Source: an uncultured Collinsella sp. (GTDB lineage Bacteria > Actinomycetota > Coriobacteriia > Coriobacteriales > Coriobacteriaceae). Taken from it: a stretch of DNA of 64,000 nt. The notes under the pieces were generated by a model. The model did not search any database. It was not told the DNA's origin and saw only the letters and a program-made list of their open reading frames with translations. The stretch spans positions 62,001 through 126,000 of the forward strand of contig UQPF01000002.1 of the NCBI GenBank assembly GCA_900542905.1. Direction: 5' to 3'. Positions 34,624 through 43,519 of the stretch are shown here, in pieces (the first letter of the stretch is position 1; the number at the start of each line of letters is the position of its first letter). Both the position numbers and the translations under genes were made by a program.

Positions 34624-36075
34624 ATGGCGGACAAGAACGCAGAAGTTGCAGTCGAAGGTAACGGCGGCATGAAGAAAACGCTTTCGCTCTGGAACTTCTT
34701 CACCATCGGTTTCGGTGCCATCATCGGAACTGGCTGGGTTCTGCAGGTCGGCGACTGGATGGTCGTGGGCGGCGGTCCCGTTCCCGCTATGATCGCATTC
34801 CTCTTGGGTGCAATCTTCCTCGTGCCCGTCGGAGCTGTTTTCGGTGAGCTCACGGCTGCTATCCCCATCTCGGGCGGCATTGTCGAGTATGTCGATCGTA
34901 GCTTTGGCCGTACGCTGAGCTATATCACCGGTTGGCTCCTGGCCCTGGGCAACGGCATCCTGTGCCCGTGGGAGGCAATCGCTATCTCGACCCTCGTGTC
35001 CGAGATGTTCGGCAGCCTGCCCGGTCTTGAGTGGCTGCGTGCCGTTAAGCTCTATACCATCCTGGGCGCCGACGTTTACCTGTTCCCGACGCTGATCGCG
35101 CTCGGCTTTGCAGTCTACGTCATCTTCCTCAACTTCCGCGGTGCCAGCTCGGCCGCCAAGCTCCAGGCCTTCCTGACCAAGGCCCTGCTCTGCGGCATGC
35201 TGCTCGCCATGGGCGTCTCGCTGTTCACCGGTTCGCCGGAACACGCCATGCCCGTGTTCTCCCAGGTCACCGGCGCTGGTGGCGGCAAGCCCGCTACCGA
35301 GGGCACCAGCCTGTTCGCCGGCATCGTGTCGGTCCTGGTTCTGACCCCGTTCTTCTACGCCGGTTTCGACACCATTCCTCAGCAGGCTGAGGAAGCAGCC
35401 GAGGGCCTCAACTGGAACAAGTTCGGTAAGATCATCTCCTTGGCTCTGCTGGCCGCCGGCGGCTTCTACATGGTCTGCATCTACTCGTTCGGCACCATCC
35501 TCGACTGGCATGAGTTTGTTAAGAGCCCGGTTCCCGCGCTTGCCTGCCTCAAGGGCATCAACATGCTCCTGTACCTGGCCATGCTCGTCATCGCCACGCT
35601 TGGACCCATGGGCCCGATGAACTCCTTCTACGGCGCCACGAGCCGCATCATGCTCGCCATGGGCCGCAAGGGTCAGCTGCCCGAGAAGTTCGCCGAGGTC
35701 GATCCCAAGTCCGGCGCTCCCAAGCTCGCCTGCGTCGTTCTGGGCGTCATCACCGTCGTCGGTCCGTTCCTGGGCAAGAACATGCTCATCCCTCTGACCA
35801 ACGTGTCGGCCCTCGCCTTCATCTTCTCCTGCGGCATGGTCGCCCTCGCTTGCCTGCGTATGCGCTTCACCGAGCCCGACCTGCCTCGTCCCTACGAGGT
35901 GCCCGGCGGCAAGTTTGGCATCAGCCTCGCTATCGTTGCCTGCGGCACCATCATTGGCCTGCTCGTGATCCCGTTCTCTCCCGCCTCCCTCAACATGGTG
36001 GAGTGGAGCATCGTGATCGGCTGGCTGGCTGTTGGCCTGGCCCTCATGGCCTTCACCAATTCCCGCAAAAAATAA
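34624..36075 (+). CDS. APC-family amino acid permease
   Basis: 483 aa with 12 predicted membrane helices. The N-terminal GFGAIIGTGWVLQ matches the substrate-binding G-x-I-G-S/T-G motif of APC transporters; the central FDTIPQQAEEA and the MGPMNSFYGATSRIMLAMGR segments are also typical. It is likely to import or exchange an amino acid or amine. It is followed 132 bp later by an amidohydrolase on the same strand, so the pair may take up and cleave an acylated or cyclic amino-acid derivative. Substrate unknown. Confidence 0.88.
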   Translation: MADKNAEVAVEGNGGMKKTLSLWNFFTIGFGAIIGTGWVLQVGDWMVVGGGPVPAMIAFLLGAIFLVPVGAVFGELTAAIPISGGIVEYVDRSFGRTLSYITGWLLALGNGILCPWEAIAISTLVSEMFGSLPGLEWLRAVKLYTILGADVYLFPTLIALGFAVYVIFLNFRGASSAAKLQAFLTKALLCGMLLAMGVSLFTGSPEHAMPVFSQVTGAGGGKPATEGTSLFAGIVSVLVLTPFFYAGFDTIPQQAEEAAEGLNWNKFGKIISLALLAAGGFYMVCIYSFGTILDWHEFVKSPVPALACLKGINMLLYLAMLVIATLGPMGPMNSFYGATSRIMLAMGRKGQLPEKFAEVDPKSGAPKLACVVLGVITVVGPFLGKNMLIPLTNVSALAFIFSCGMVALACLRMRFTEPDLPRPYEVPGGKFGISLAIVACGTIIGLLVIPFSPASLNMVEWSIVIGWLAVGLALMAFTNSRKK

Positions 36076-36095
36076 CGCCTAGCCGGGGCGGATCG

Positions 36096-36124
36096 GGTGC
36101 GCGGGGCCCTCTCTCCCGCGCACC
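36096..36124 (+). terminator. Strong hairpin between permease and amidohydrolase
   Basis: GGTGCGCGGG pairs with CCCGCGCACC around a 9-nt loop. No T-run follows, so it may stabilise the permease mRNA or weakly attenuate read-through and not fully terminate. Confidence 0.5.
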
Positions 36125-36206
36125 GAACCCGGCACCACTTGGGTAGTTTTGTGAGGCCTTAACCCAACGCGGCCTCGCCCACTATATGGATCCATAAGGA
36201 GGAACC

Positions 36207-37484
36207 ATGTCCACTAAGTATGCAATCGTTGGCGGCAAGCTCATCGACGGTACCGGTGCCGAGCCGGTCGAGAACTCCCTCGTTCTCGTCGACGACAACG
36301 GCAAGATCGAGTACGCCGGTGTCATGCAGGACCTTCCCGAGGGCGTTGAGGTTATCGACGCCGCCGGCAAGACCGTCCTTCCCGGCCTGATCGACACCCA
36401 CCTGCACTTCTCGGGCAACCTGACCGACGATGACACCGACTGGGTCATGCAGCCGCTCCTCGAGAAGCAGGCCGTCGCCGTCAAGCAGGCCTACGACTGC
36501 CTCACCCACGGTCTCACCACCGTCTGCGAGATCGGTCGCTTTGGTATCCAGATCCGCGACTGCATCGACAAGGGCGTCTTCAAGGGCCCGCGCGTTCTGG
36601 CAACCGGCCTTGGCTTCTGCCGCGTTGCCGGCCACGGCGACTCCCACCACTGCAGCCAGGAGCTCAACAAGGAATCGCACCCCTGGGGCGATCAGGTCGA
36701 TGGTCCTTGGGATCTGCGTAAGGCCGTCCGTCGTCGCCTGCGCGAGAACCCCGATGCCATCAAGATCTGGGCTACCGGTGGCGGCATCTGGCGCTGGGAC
36801 TCCGGCCGCGACCAGCACTACTGCTCCGAGGAGATCCAGGCCGTGGTCGAAGAGGCAAAGATGGTCGGCATCCCCGTGTGGAGCCACTGCTACAACAACC
36901 ACGCCGCTGCCTACGATTCCGTTCGCTTTGGCTGCGAGCAGTTGATTCACGGCTTCGATATCGATGAGCGCACCATGGACCTCATGGCCGAGCAGGGCAC
37001 CTTCTTCACCCCGACGATCGCCTTCCTGCCCACTTGGTACGCCACCTATCCGCCCGTCTACGTCCCCGAGCTGCACGACAAGTACGAGGGCACCCTGGTC
37101 GAGAAGGAGCTGCAGCGCAACTACGACTGCCTGCGCGAGGCCAAGAAGCGCGGCGTCGTCATGACGATCGGCTCCGACTCCTTCTCCTTCGTCACCCCGT
37201 ACGGCACCTGCTCTATCGAGGAGATGTACGAGTTCGTCGACAAGATCGGCTTCACCCCGGTCGAGACCATCACCTGTGCCACCCTCAACGGTGCCAAGAT
37301 GTGCCACATCGAGGACGAGACCGGTTCCATCGAGGCCGGCAAGTGCGCCGACCTGCTGGTCGTCAACGGTGACGTCGCCGCTGACATTCACGTGCTCAAC
37401 ACCGACAACATGGACGTCATCATGAAGGACGGCTGGATCGTCGAGGCTGGCACCTTTGGCGAGGCCAACAAATACAGCGCCTAA
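36207..37484 (+). CDS. Metal-dependent amidohydrolase
   Basis: 425 aa, AAGGAGG before the ATG. It shows the subtype I amidohydrolase metal centre: DTHLHF (HxH), the bridging Lys in IKIWATGGG, SHCYNN and IHGFD histidines, and the catalytic Asp in TIGSDSFSF. The N- and C-terminal strands form the usual beta-sandwich. It resembles imidazolonepropionase-related and Xaa-Pro dipeptidase-like members. With the permease upstream it may hydrolyse an imported amino-acid derivative or dipeptide. Confidence 0.87.
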   Translation: MSTKYAIVGGKLIDGTGAEPVENSLVLVDDNGKIEYAGVMQDLPEGVEVIDAAGKTVLPGLIDTHLHFSGNLTDDDTDWVMQPLLEKQAVAVKQAYDCLTHGLTTVCEIGRFGIQIRDCIDKGVFKGPRVLATGLGFCRVAGHGDSHHCSQELNKESHPWGDQVDGPWDLRKAVRRRLRENPDAIKIWATGGGIWRWDSGRDQHYCSEEIQAVVEEAKMVGIPVWSHCYNNHAAAYDSVRFGCEQLIHGFDIDERTMDLMAEQGTFFTPTIAFLPTWYATYPPVYVPELHDKYEGTLVEKELQRNYDCLREAKKRGVVMTIGSDSFSFVTPYGTCSIEEMYEFVDKIGFTPVETITCATLNGAKMCHIEDETGSIEAGKCADLLVVNGDVAADIHVLNTDNMDVIMKDGWIVEAGTFGEANKYSA

Positions 37485-37525
37485 GATACCGTTTGTCGAT
37501 GGCTGGATGTAAAACACAGTTTTTG

Positions 37526-37570
37526 ATTGCATAATGCAATGGAGAGGGTCGCTTGCGGCCCTCTTTATTG
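37526..37570. promoter_or_regulatory. 15-bp palindrome and terminator before the first LytS gene
   Basis: ATTGCATAATGCAAT (37526-37540) is a perfect palindrome with a single central base. It is followed at about 37541-37567 by an AGAGGG...CCCTCT hairpin with a TTTATT tail that should end the amidohydrolase transcript. The palindrome uses the same TTGCAT half-site as the operator at 6961-6995. Confidence 0.5.
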
Positions 37571-37601
37571 CTATGGGTGCGGTAGATAAAAGGGGATGAC
37601 G

Positions 37602-38987
37602 GTGGATTTAAACAGGCTGATTCTGGGCAAGAGCTACAACTCTACCAAGGTCTTTCGTACGGCCCAGCATGTGGTCCAGGCCATCCTGCTCGGTGTTGTC
37701 GTTCCGGCGCTTATCCTGTTGCTTATCTGGGATTTGACCGATAATCCCAACCCCGTCCCGGGCGTTGTCGTCATTGCCGGCTTGGTCATGCTGTGCTTCT
37801 TCTTCTCGTACGTCTTTGTCGTTCCCGACGACCTCACGTCGAGCGCTACCGACCGCACACTCGCCATCGCATCGAAAATATTCGCCTATACGTCGCGAGG
37901 CCTTACGCCCGAAGCGGCCCTGGGCGCTTCCAAAATCATCCTTTCCGAGACCATTGCCTCGGCCATCTGCTTTACCGACGGCAAGCAGGTGCTGGCGAGC
38001 TGGGGCGAGGACTCGGCAAAATGCCCCGCGGGCACTCCGGTTGTGCTGCGGACTACGCTCAACGTGATCAACAGCGGTGAGCAAAGCGTATTTTCGCGCG
38101 ATGCCTCGACTGAGACGGGTGGCTACTTTCCGCGCCTGCGCGCCGGTATCGTCGCACCGCTCACCGTGCGCGGGCATTGCGTGGGCACGCTCGAGCTGTA
38201 TTATCCCCGTCTGAGCAGCATCGATATGCGCCAGACGGCGCTTGCCTCGGGCTTTGCCGACCTCATTTCCACGCAGCTTGCGAGCTTTGAGCTCGAGCGC
38301 CAGGACGAGCTTACAGCTCGCGTGGAGCTGCGCGCCTTGCAATCGCAGGTCGATCCTCATTTTCTGTTTAACACCATCAGCACCATCGTGTCGCTCGTGC
38401 GTACCGAGCCGGACAAGGCCAGGTCGCTGCTCATCGACTTTTCCAATTACTACCGTCAGACACTGTCCGATTCCGATACCCTCACAACGCTCGAGCACGA
38501 GGTGGAACAGGGCACTCGTTACATCAACCTTATGCAGGCCCGGTATGGCGACGGCCGTCTGCGCGTCTCGGTCGATATCGACTTTGAGGTGCGCGACAGC
38601 ATGGTGCCGCCGTTTATCTTGCAGCCGCTGCTCGAAAACTGCATCAAGCATGCGCAGCGCGAGACCGAGCCGCTTTCTATTCGTGTTAGGGCTTTTGAGA
38701 CCGATGACGGTCTGGAGATCATCGTCGAAGATGACGGCATCGGTATGAGCGAAGAAGTCTGCGCGCACCTGTTTGAGCAGCATCGCCGAGAGGAGCCCGA
38801 GAGCATTACCGCCGACGGCTCCATCAAGCGAGGCTGCGGCCTGGCGCTCTTCAACGTGCTTCAGCGCATCCATTTCTTTTACGGGGAAGATTCTGGCATG
38901 CGCGTGAAGTCCCAGGAGGGCGTGGGAACGCAGGTCATCGTCGAGCTGAACGGCGAGCCGCATGAGCCGGCGCCGATGAAGGTGTAG
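37602..38987 (+). CDS. LytS-type sensor histidine kinase
   Basis: 461 aa from GTG at 37602, placed six bases after AGGGG; an ATG at 37596 directly abuts that site and is less likely. Two N-terminal membrane helices (about 25-75), a GAF-like domain (about 95-225), then the His kinase dimerisation motif QSQVDPHFLFNTISTI with the phospho-acceptor His and a HATPase with LLENCIKHA and EDDGIGMSEE. It is followed by its LytTR response regulator 40 bp later. Systems of this class control murein hydrolysis, metabolism or transport; there is no direct clue to the signal. Confidence 0.93.
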   Translation: MDLNRLILGKSYNSTKVFRTAQHVVQAILLGVVVPALILLLIWDLTDNPNPVPGVVVIAGLVMLCFFFSYVFVVPDDLTSSATDRTLAIASKIFAYTSRGLTPEAALGASKIILSETIASAICFTDGKQVLASWGEDSAKCPAGTPVVLRTTLNVINSGEQSVFSRDASTETGGYFPRLRAGIVAPLTVRGHCVGTLELYYPRLSSIDMRQTALASGFADLISTQLASFELERQDELTARVELRALQSQVDPHFLFNTISTIVSLVRTEPDKARSLLIDFSNYYRQTLSDSDTLTTLEHEVEQGTRYINLMQARYGDGRLRVSVDIDFEVRDSMVPPFILQPLLENCIKHAQRETEPLSIRVRAFETDDGLEIIVEDDGIGMSEEVCAHLFEQHRREEPESITADGSIKRGCGLALFNVLQRIHFFYGEDSGMRVKSQEGVGTQVIVELNGEPHEPAPMKV

Positions 38988-39027
38988 CGCGCGGTTGGAT
39001 TGAGAGAAAAAAAGAGGGGAAGCGCAT

Positions 39028-39762
39028 ATGTCCGAAGGTTGGAACATCCTGGTGGTTGATGACGAGCCTCCCATTAGGGCTGAGCTACGCTATCTGTTGG
39101 AAAAGGATACGCGTGTGGGTCAGATTGCCGAGGCGGGCAATGTCACCGAAGCCGTGGAGTCGATTCTGTCGAACAAGCCCGACGTGCTGTTTTTAGACAT
39201 TACCATGCCCGGTCGCTCGGGAATTGAGCTTGCCGAGACGCTGCAGAACCTAAAGACGCCGCCGGTCGTGGTGTTTGTGACGGCATTTGCCGAGTATGCG
39301 GCCGATGCCTATAACCTCGACGCTGTCGATTACATCGTCAAACCGGTCGAGGATGCCCGCTTGTCAAAGGCACTCGATAAGATCGAGACTGCCCTGGGCG
39401 CTCGCCGTGTCGTCCATGCTCCGCGCCAGCCTTTGCGCCTGACGGTGGATCGTGGGGGCAAAAGGGTGTTCATTCCCGTGGCGGATGTCTGCTACTTTGA
39501 GGCGCGTGCCGATTTTTGCAACGCCGTCTGCGCCGAGGGAACATACCTGATCAATGAGTCGATTTCCTCGCTCGAGCGACGCTTGGCCTCCGAGGGCTTT
39601 ATCCGTGTCCACCGCAGCTACCTGGTCAATTTGGAAGACGTGCATAATGTCGAGATCGGTTCCACGGGTCTTATGGAGCTCAGGCTCGATCGCGTAACCT
39701 CGACGGTGCCTGTGTCCCGTCGTCGCGCTGCCGAGGTCAAGGCGCACTTGGGACTTGCGTAG
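39028..39762 (+). CDS. LytTR-type response regulator
   Basis: 244 aa. The receiver domain has the acidic pair in VVDDEPP and the phospho-acceptor Asp in VLFLDITMPG, with Lys in DYIVKPVE. The C-terminal LytTR DNA-binding domain is at about 130-240 (VDRGGKRVFIPVADVCYFEA ... FIRVHRSYLVNLEDV). Cognate regulator of the kinase just upstream. Its organisation is nearly the same as the pair at 43516-45648, so the two systems are paralogues and cross-talk is conceivable. Confidence 0.94.
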   Translation: MSEGWNILVVDDEPPIRAELRYLLEKDTRVGQIAEAGNVTEAVESILSNKPDVLFLDITMPGRSGIELAETLQNLKTPPVVVFVTAFAEYAADAYNLDAVDYIVKPVEDARLSKALDKIETALGARRVVHAPRQPLRLTVDRGGKRVFIPVADVCYFEARADFCNAVCAEGTYLINESISSLERRLASEGFIRVHRSYLVNLEDVHNVEIGSTGLMELRLDRVTSTVPVSRRRAAEVKAHLGLA

Positions 39763-39854
39763 GCAGTCTGCATGCCATCGTTTACCGCCGCAGGTTTGGC
39801 AAGACCGTGCGGTGGGCATAATGGGTGACATCGAATGAAATCGAAAGGATCATT

Positions 39855-40799
39855 ATGCCCGCGCTCATTACGCATCATCTGTTTGGCGAGGAAAGCATCG
39901 ACCGTCTTCCGCAGGGCGTTATCACGTCCGACGAGGAGCGCATCGCCTTTATCCTGGGCAACCAGGGTCCCGACCCGTTCTTCTTCCACATGCTCACGCC
40001 GCGCATTTCCGACAGTACGTCGCTTGCTCAGGTCATGCACCGCTCGCGCATGTCGCGCCAGTTCTCATGCCTGCGCGATGGCGTGTCGCACCTGCAGCCG
40101 CGCGATGCCAATCTGGGTCGCGCGTTTGCGCTGGGCCTGCTGTCGCACTATGTGCTCGACCGCAATGCCCACCCCTTTGTCTACGAGCAGCAGTTTGGCA
40201 TTGTTGAGTCCGACCCCGAGCTCGAGGCTTCGGGCGGTCAAGTTCACGCCGTGCTCGAAAGCGATCTGGATGTGCTGATGCTGCAGCTCAAGCGCGACGG
40301 TGCCACGGTCGAGGACTATCCGCCGGCGGGCGAGATCGTCACCACCGACCGCATCAATCGCGTGGCCGGTGTGCTGATGAGCTATGTCGCCGGGCGCGTG
40401 TACGGTATCGACATCCCGGCGGGGGAGTACGCCGGCGCCGTCTCGGACATGCAGATGCTCTATCGTGCCATTGAGCCTGTCGGCTCGGTAAAGACGCGTG
40501 CGATTGCCCTGGTTGAGGGCTTGGTGCACGACTACTCGCTGCTCGACGGCCTTGCCCATCGCGTGACGACGGAGCTGCCCGAGCGCACCGGCAACCTGGG
40601 CCACCTGGCATGGAAGAACCCCTTTACCGATGAGGTCTCGACTGAGAGCTTCCCCGAGGTCTTTGAGCGCGCGCTGGTCGATTACGAGCTCACCGTCGCC
40701 CGTTTTATCGAGACCGACGACATGGAAGCCGTGACCGGTCATATCAACTACAGTGGCCGCGTACTCGACGCCGACGAGGAGTTCGACCGCGAGGAGTAG
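39855..40799 (+). CDS. Zinc-dependent phospholipase C-like protein
   Basis: 314 aa from MPALITHHLFGEESI; GAAAGGA lies upstream. His/Asp pairs spaced as in the PF00882 zinc phospholipase C family are visible: THHLFGEE, LGNQGPDPFFFHM, ALGLLSHYVLDRNAHPFVY. There is no signal peptide, so the protein is probably cytoplasmic. Members of this group in Firmicutes and Coriobacteria are mostly uncharacterised, and lipid hydrolysis is a family-level expectation only. Confidence 0.75.
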   Translation: MPALITHHLFGEESIDRLPQGVITSDEERIAFILGNQGPDPFFFHMLTPRISDSTSLAQVMHRSRMSRQFSCLRDGVSHLQPRDANLGRAFALGLLSHYVLDRNAHPFVYEQQFGIVESDPELEASGGQVHAVLESDLDVLMLQLKRDGATVEDYPPAGEIVTTDRINRVAGVLMSYVAGRVYGIDIPAGEYAGAVSDMQMLYRAIEPVGSVKTRAIALVEGLVHDYSLLDGLAHRVTTELPERTGNLGHLAWKNPFTDEVSTESFPEVFERALVDYELTVARFIETDDMEAVTGHINYSGRVLDADEEFDREE

Positions 40800-40900
40800 G
40801 GCCCGTGCGTGCCCCTTTGCCGAATCCTTACCGGCGCCTCTGGACAATTGGGGTACGATGAACTAACTGCATATCGGGCGAATACGAAGGGGCCCTGTCC

Positions 40901-42160
40901 ATGAAATACACCAAGCTCGAGCGTAACTGGGTTATGTACGATGTGGGCAACTCGGCTCTCGTGCTGCTCAATACCTCGGTGGTGCCCATCTACTTTAACG
41001 CCATCAATACCGGTGCTTCCTCAGCAGACCTGGTGGTCGCTTGGGGCAACGCGCAGACGATTGCCTCGCTGGTCATTGCCATGCTCATGCCCATTCTGGG
41101 CGCGCTTGCCGATTACGCCGGCAACAAGATCAAGTTCTTCTTGGGCTTCTTCCTCACGGGTCTGGTTCTTTGCCTGGCGCAGGCTATCCCAATGTCCGCC
41201 ATGGCATTTTTGACCGTGTACGTGCTGTGCACCATCGGCCTTAACTCTTCTATGACGTTCTACGACGCCATGCTGCCCGACATTACCACCGACGAGCGCA
41301 TGGACGCCGTGTCCAGCTCGGGCTATGCCTGGGGCTACATCGGTTCCACCGTGCCGTTTATCATCTGCCTGGCGCTCATTATGGGTGGCCCCGCTCTTGG
41401 CGTCCCCACCATGCTGGCAACGCGTCTGTCGTTTATCATCACTGGTGCCTGGTGGCTCATCTTTACCCTGCCGCTCATTCGCACCTATAAGCAAAAGTAC
41501 GGTCGCGAGCGCGGTCCCGAGGACACCATCGGCCACATCGTGGGCGGTGTGTTCTCCGAGGTCGGACACACCATGCGCGAGATTGCCCACAATAAGACCG
41601 TGCTGGTCTACATGATCGCGTTCTTCTTCTATATCGACGGTGTGCACACGGTCATTTCCATGGCCACCAGTTACGGATCGGCCTTGGGCATCGATTCGAC
41701 GCAGCTGGTGCTGGCGCTGCTCGTTACGCAGTTCGTGGCCTTTCCGTCCGCCATCATCTACGGCAAGCTCGCCGGACGCGTGGGCACGCTCAACATGATC
41801 CTGGTGGCGGTCGCCGCCTACATGGGGATTGTGCTGTTCGCCGCGTTCTTCCTAAAGACCGCCTTTGAATTCTGGGTGCTTGCCATTATGGTCGGCCTGT
41901 TCCAGGGCGGTGTGCAGGCGCTCAGCCGTAGCTACTTTGGCCGCATTATCCCCAAGGAAAAGTCCAACGAGTACTACGGCTTCTTTGACATCTTTGGTCG
42001 TTATGCAAGCGTTATGGGCACCTTCCTGGTGTCGGTCGTCACCTCGCTGACCGGCAACCCGTCGCTGGGCGTCCTTTCCATTGGCGTGCTGCTGGTCGTT
42101 GGCTTTATGCTACTGGTCCGCCTGTCCCGCATGACTCGGGCGGCAGAGCATGCCGCATAG
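40901..42160 (+). CDS. MFS transporter, UMF1/Atg22-like
   Basis: 419 aa, 12 predicted helices. The opening ERNWVMYDVGNSALVLLNTSVVPIYF, the DITTDERMDAVSSSGYAWGYIGS loop and the QGGVQALSRSYFGRIIPKEKSNEYYGFFDIFGRY block are characteristic of the UMF1 group of major facilitator proteins. Direction and substrate are unknown; relatives have been linked to nucleoside, amino-acid or sugar efflux. Stands alone between the phospholipase-like gene and the glycosyltransferase operon. Confidence 0.88.
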   Translation: MKYTKLERNWVMYDVGNSALVLLNTSVVPIYFNAINTGASSADLVVAWGNAQTIASLVIAMLMPILGALADYAGNKIKFFLGFFLTGLVLCLAQAIPMSAMAFLTVYVLCTIGLNSSMTFYDAMLPDITTDERMDAVSSSGYAWGYIGSTVPFIICLALIMGGPALGVPTMLATRLSFIITGAWWLIFTLPLIRTYKQKYGRERGPEDTIGHIVGGVFSEVGHTMREIAHNKTVLVYMIAFFFYIDGVHTVISMATSYGSALGIDSTQLVLALLVTQFVAFPSAIIYGKLAGRVGTLNMILVAVAAYMGIVLFAAFFLKTAFEFWVLAIMVGLFQGGVQALSRSYFGRIIPKEKSNEYYGFFDIFGRYASVMGTFLVSVVTSLTGNPSLGVLSIGVLLVVGFMLLVRLSRMTRAAEHAA

Positions 42161-42273
42161 GAGCGAGCGGCTATTGTGCCTGTCCACGGTACTCTTTTGG
42201 GGTTATCCGCAATAAACATTGCGACTTGCGAGCAATGATTTGCCCAAGTGGGTATGATGGAATCAGCTAGGTC

Positions 42274-42311
42274 GCGGGGCGTCGCCTGTGTTTGGCGGCG
42301 TCCCGTTTTTG
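42274..42311 (+). terminator. Terminator/attenuator before the glycosyltransferase operon
   Basis: GGGGCGTCGCC pairs, with G-U pairs, to GGCGGCGTCCC and is followed by GTTTTT. It lies downstream of a TATGAT box (42252-42257), so besides ending the MFS transcript it could attenuate the next operon. Confidence 0.6.
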
Positions 42312-42331
42312 TGTTGCAGGGAGGGTAAGGC

Positions 42332-43519
42332 ATGAACGCCACGGTCGTGATTCCAACGTATTGGGCGGGCGATGACGCTTGCGCAAACGCCCCTGGCACC
42401 TATGACCATTCGACGCGACTCAACGCCGACAATCCCGAACTCGACCGCTGCCTGGCCTCGCTTGAGCAGGTACGTGACATCCCGCGCATCATCCTTTTGG
42501 TGGTCTGTCCCGTTTCTGCCACAGCCGATGTGTCGCTGCGCGTGCACGAGATTGTCGACGCGCATCCCACGCTCAAGGTCACCGTTGTCACCAACACCCA
42601 GGCCTCGCGCATCGCAGACCGGGTTGCTCAGATCGCGCCTAAGGGTTCGGGCGAGTGCGTGAGCCTGCGAGGCTACGGTGCCATCCGCAACATGGGGCTA
42701 GCTTGTGCCGCTGTGCTGGGGCATGACGCGGTTATCTTTTTGGATGACGATGAGACTGTCATCGATGCCGACTTTATGAAGCGCGCGACCTACGCGCTGG
42801 GTCAGCAGACGCGTCAGGGCCTGCCGATCTTGGTCAAGAGCGGCTATTTCTACGATCGCGACGGCTCGCCGCTGGCTCCCACGGACAAGGCGGGCATCTG
42901 CCATCGTTGGTGGACCAAGCGCATCGAGTTCAACCGTTGGATGAAAAAGGCGCTCTCGGGCACCCGCATCTCGCGCTCCAACTACGTGTGCGGCGGCCTG
43001 ATGGCCCTGCACGCCCGCGCCTTTACGCGTGTGGCCTTTGACCCGTTTATCACCCGCGGCGAGGACTTGGATTACCTCTTTAACATGCGTATGTTTGGCT
43101 ACGACGTGTGGTTTGATAACGAGTGGACCGTGCGCCATCTGCCTCCGGAGTCCGAAAAGCGCTCACCGCGCTTTATGCAGGATGTATACCGTTGGTACTA
43201 CGAACGGGCCAAGTTGACGTTCGCCGCGCATCAAAAGGAGCTCATCCCCGTTACGGCGGCATCGCTCATGCCCTACCCGGGCCCGTGGATTTCGCGCGAG
43301 CTCGACGACCGCGTGCGCAAGACCGCTATGGTCCGCAGCGTGTTTACCCGCGAGCATGAGGGCTACCTGCGCATTTGGCGCCATGGTATCGGCGAGGCAA
43401 AGGCCTATGCGCGCCAAAACGCTGCAAGCTACCTGCGTTTCCAGAGCTTTTGGCCCAAGATCATGGACGGGCTTTGGCGTGACGCACAACTGATCAGTAT
43501 CCTGGAGGGGGCCGAATGA
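42332..43519 (+). CDS. Glycosyltransferase-like protein (GT2-type fold)
   Basis: 395 aa, GGGAGGG before the ATG. The N-terminal NATVVIPTYWAGDD, the acidic cluster DAVIFLDDDETVID in the nucleotide-sugar position and the later NYVCGGLMALHARAF and RGEDLDYLFNMRMFGYD fit a GT-A family 2-like enzyme. No membrane helix is evident. The stop overlaps the next gene, a sensor kinase, by 4 nt (ATGA), an unusual partnership that suggests the two-component system watches or controls a surface-sugar process. Confidence 0.75.
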   Translation: MNATVVIPTYWAGDDACANAPGTYDHSTRLNADNPELDRCLASLEQVRDIPRIILLVVCPVSATADVSLRVHEIVDAHPTLKVTVVTNTQASRIADRVAQIAPKGSGECVSLRGYGAIRNMGLACAAVLGHDAVIFLDDDETVIDADFMKRATYALGQQTRQGLPILVKSGYFYDRDGSPLAPTDKAGICHRWWTKRIEFNRWMKKALSGTRISRSNYVCGGLMALHARAFTRVAFDPFITRGEDLDYLFNMRMFGYDVWFDNEWTVRHLPPESEKRSPRFMQDVYRWYYERAKLTFAAHQKELIPVTAASLMPYPGPWISRELDDRVRKTAMVRSVFTREHEGYLRIWRHGIGEAKAYARQNAASYLRFQSFWPKIMDGLWRDAQLISILEGAE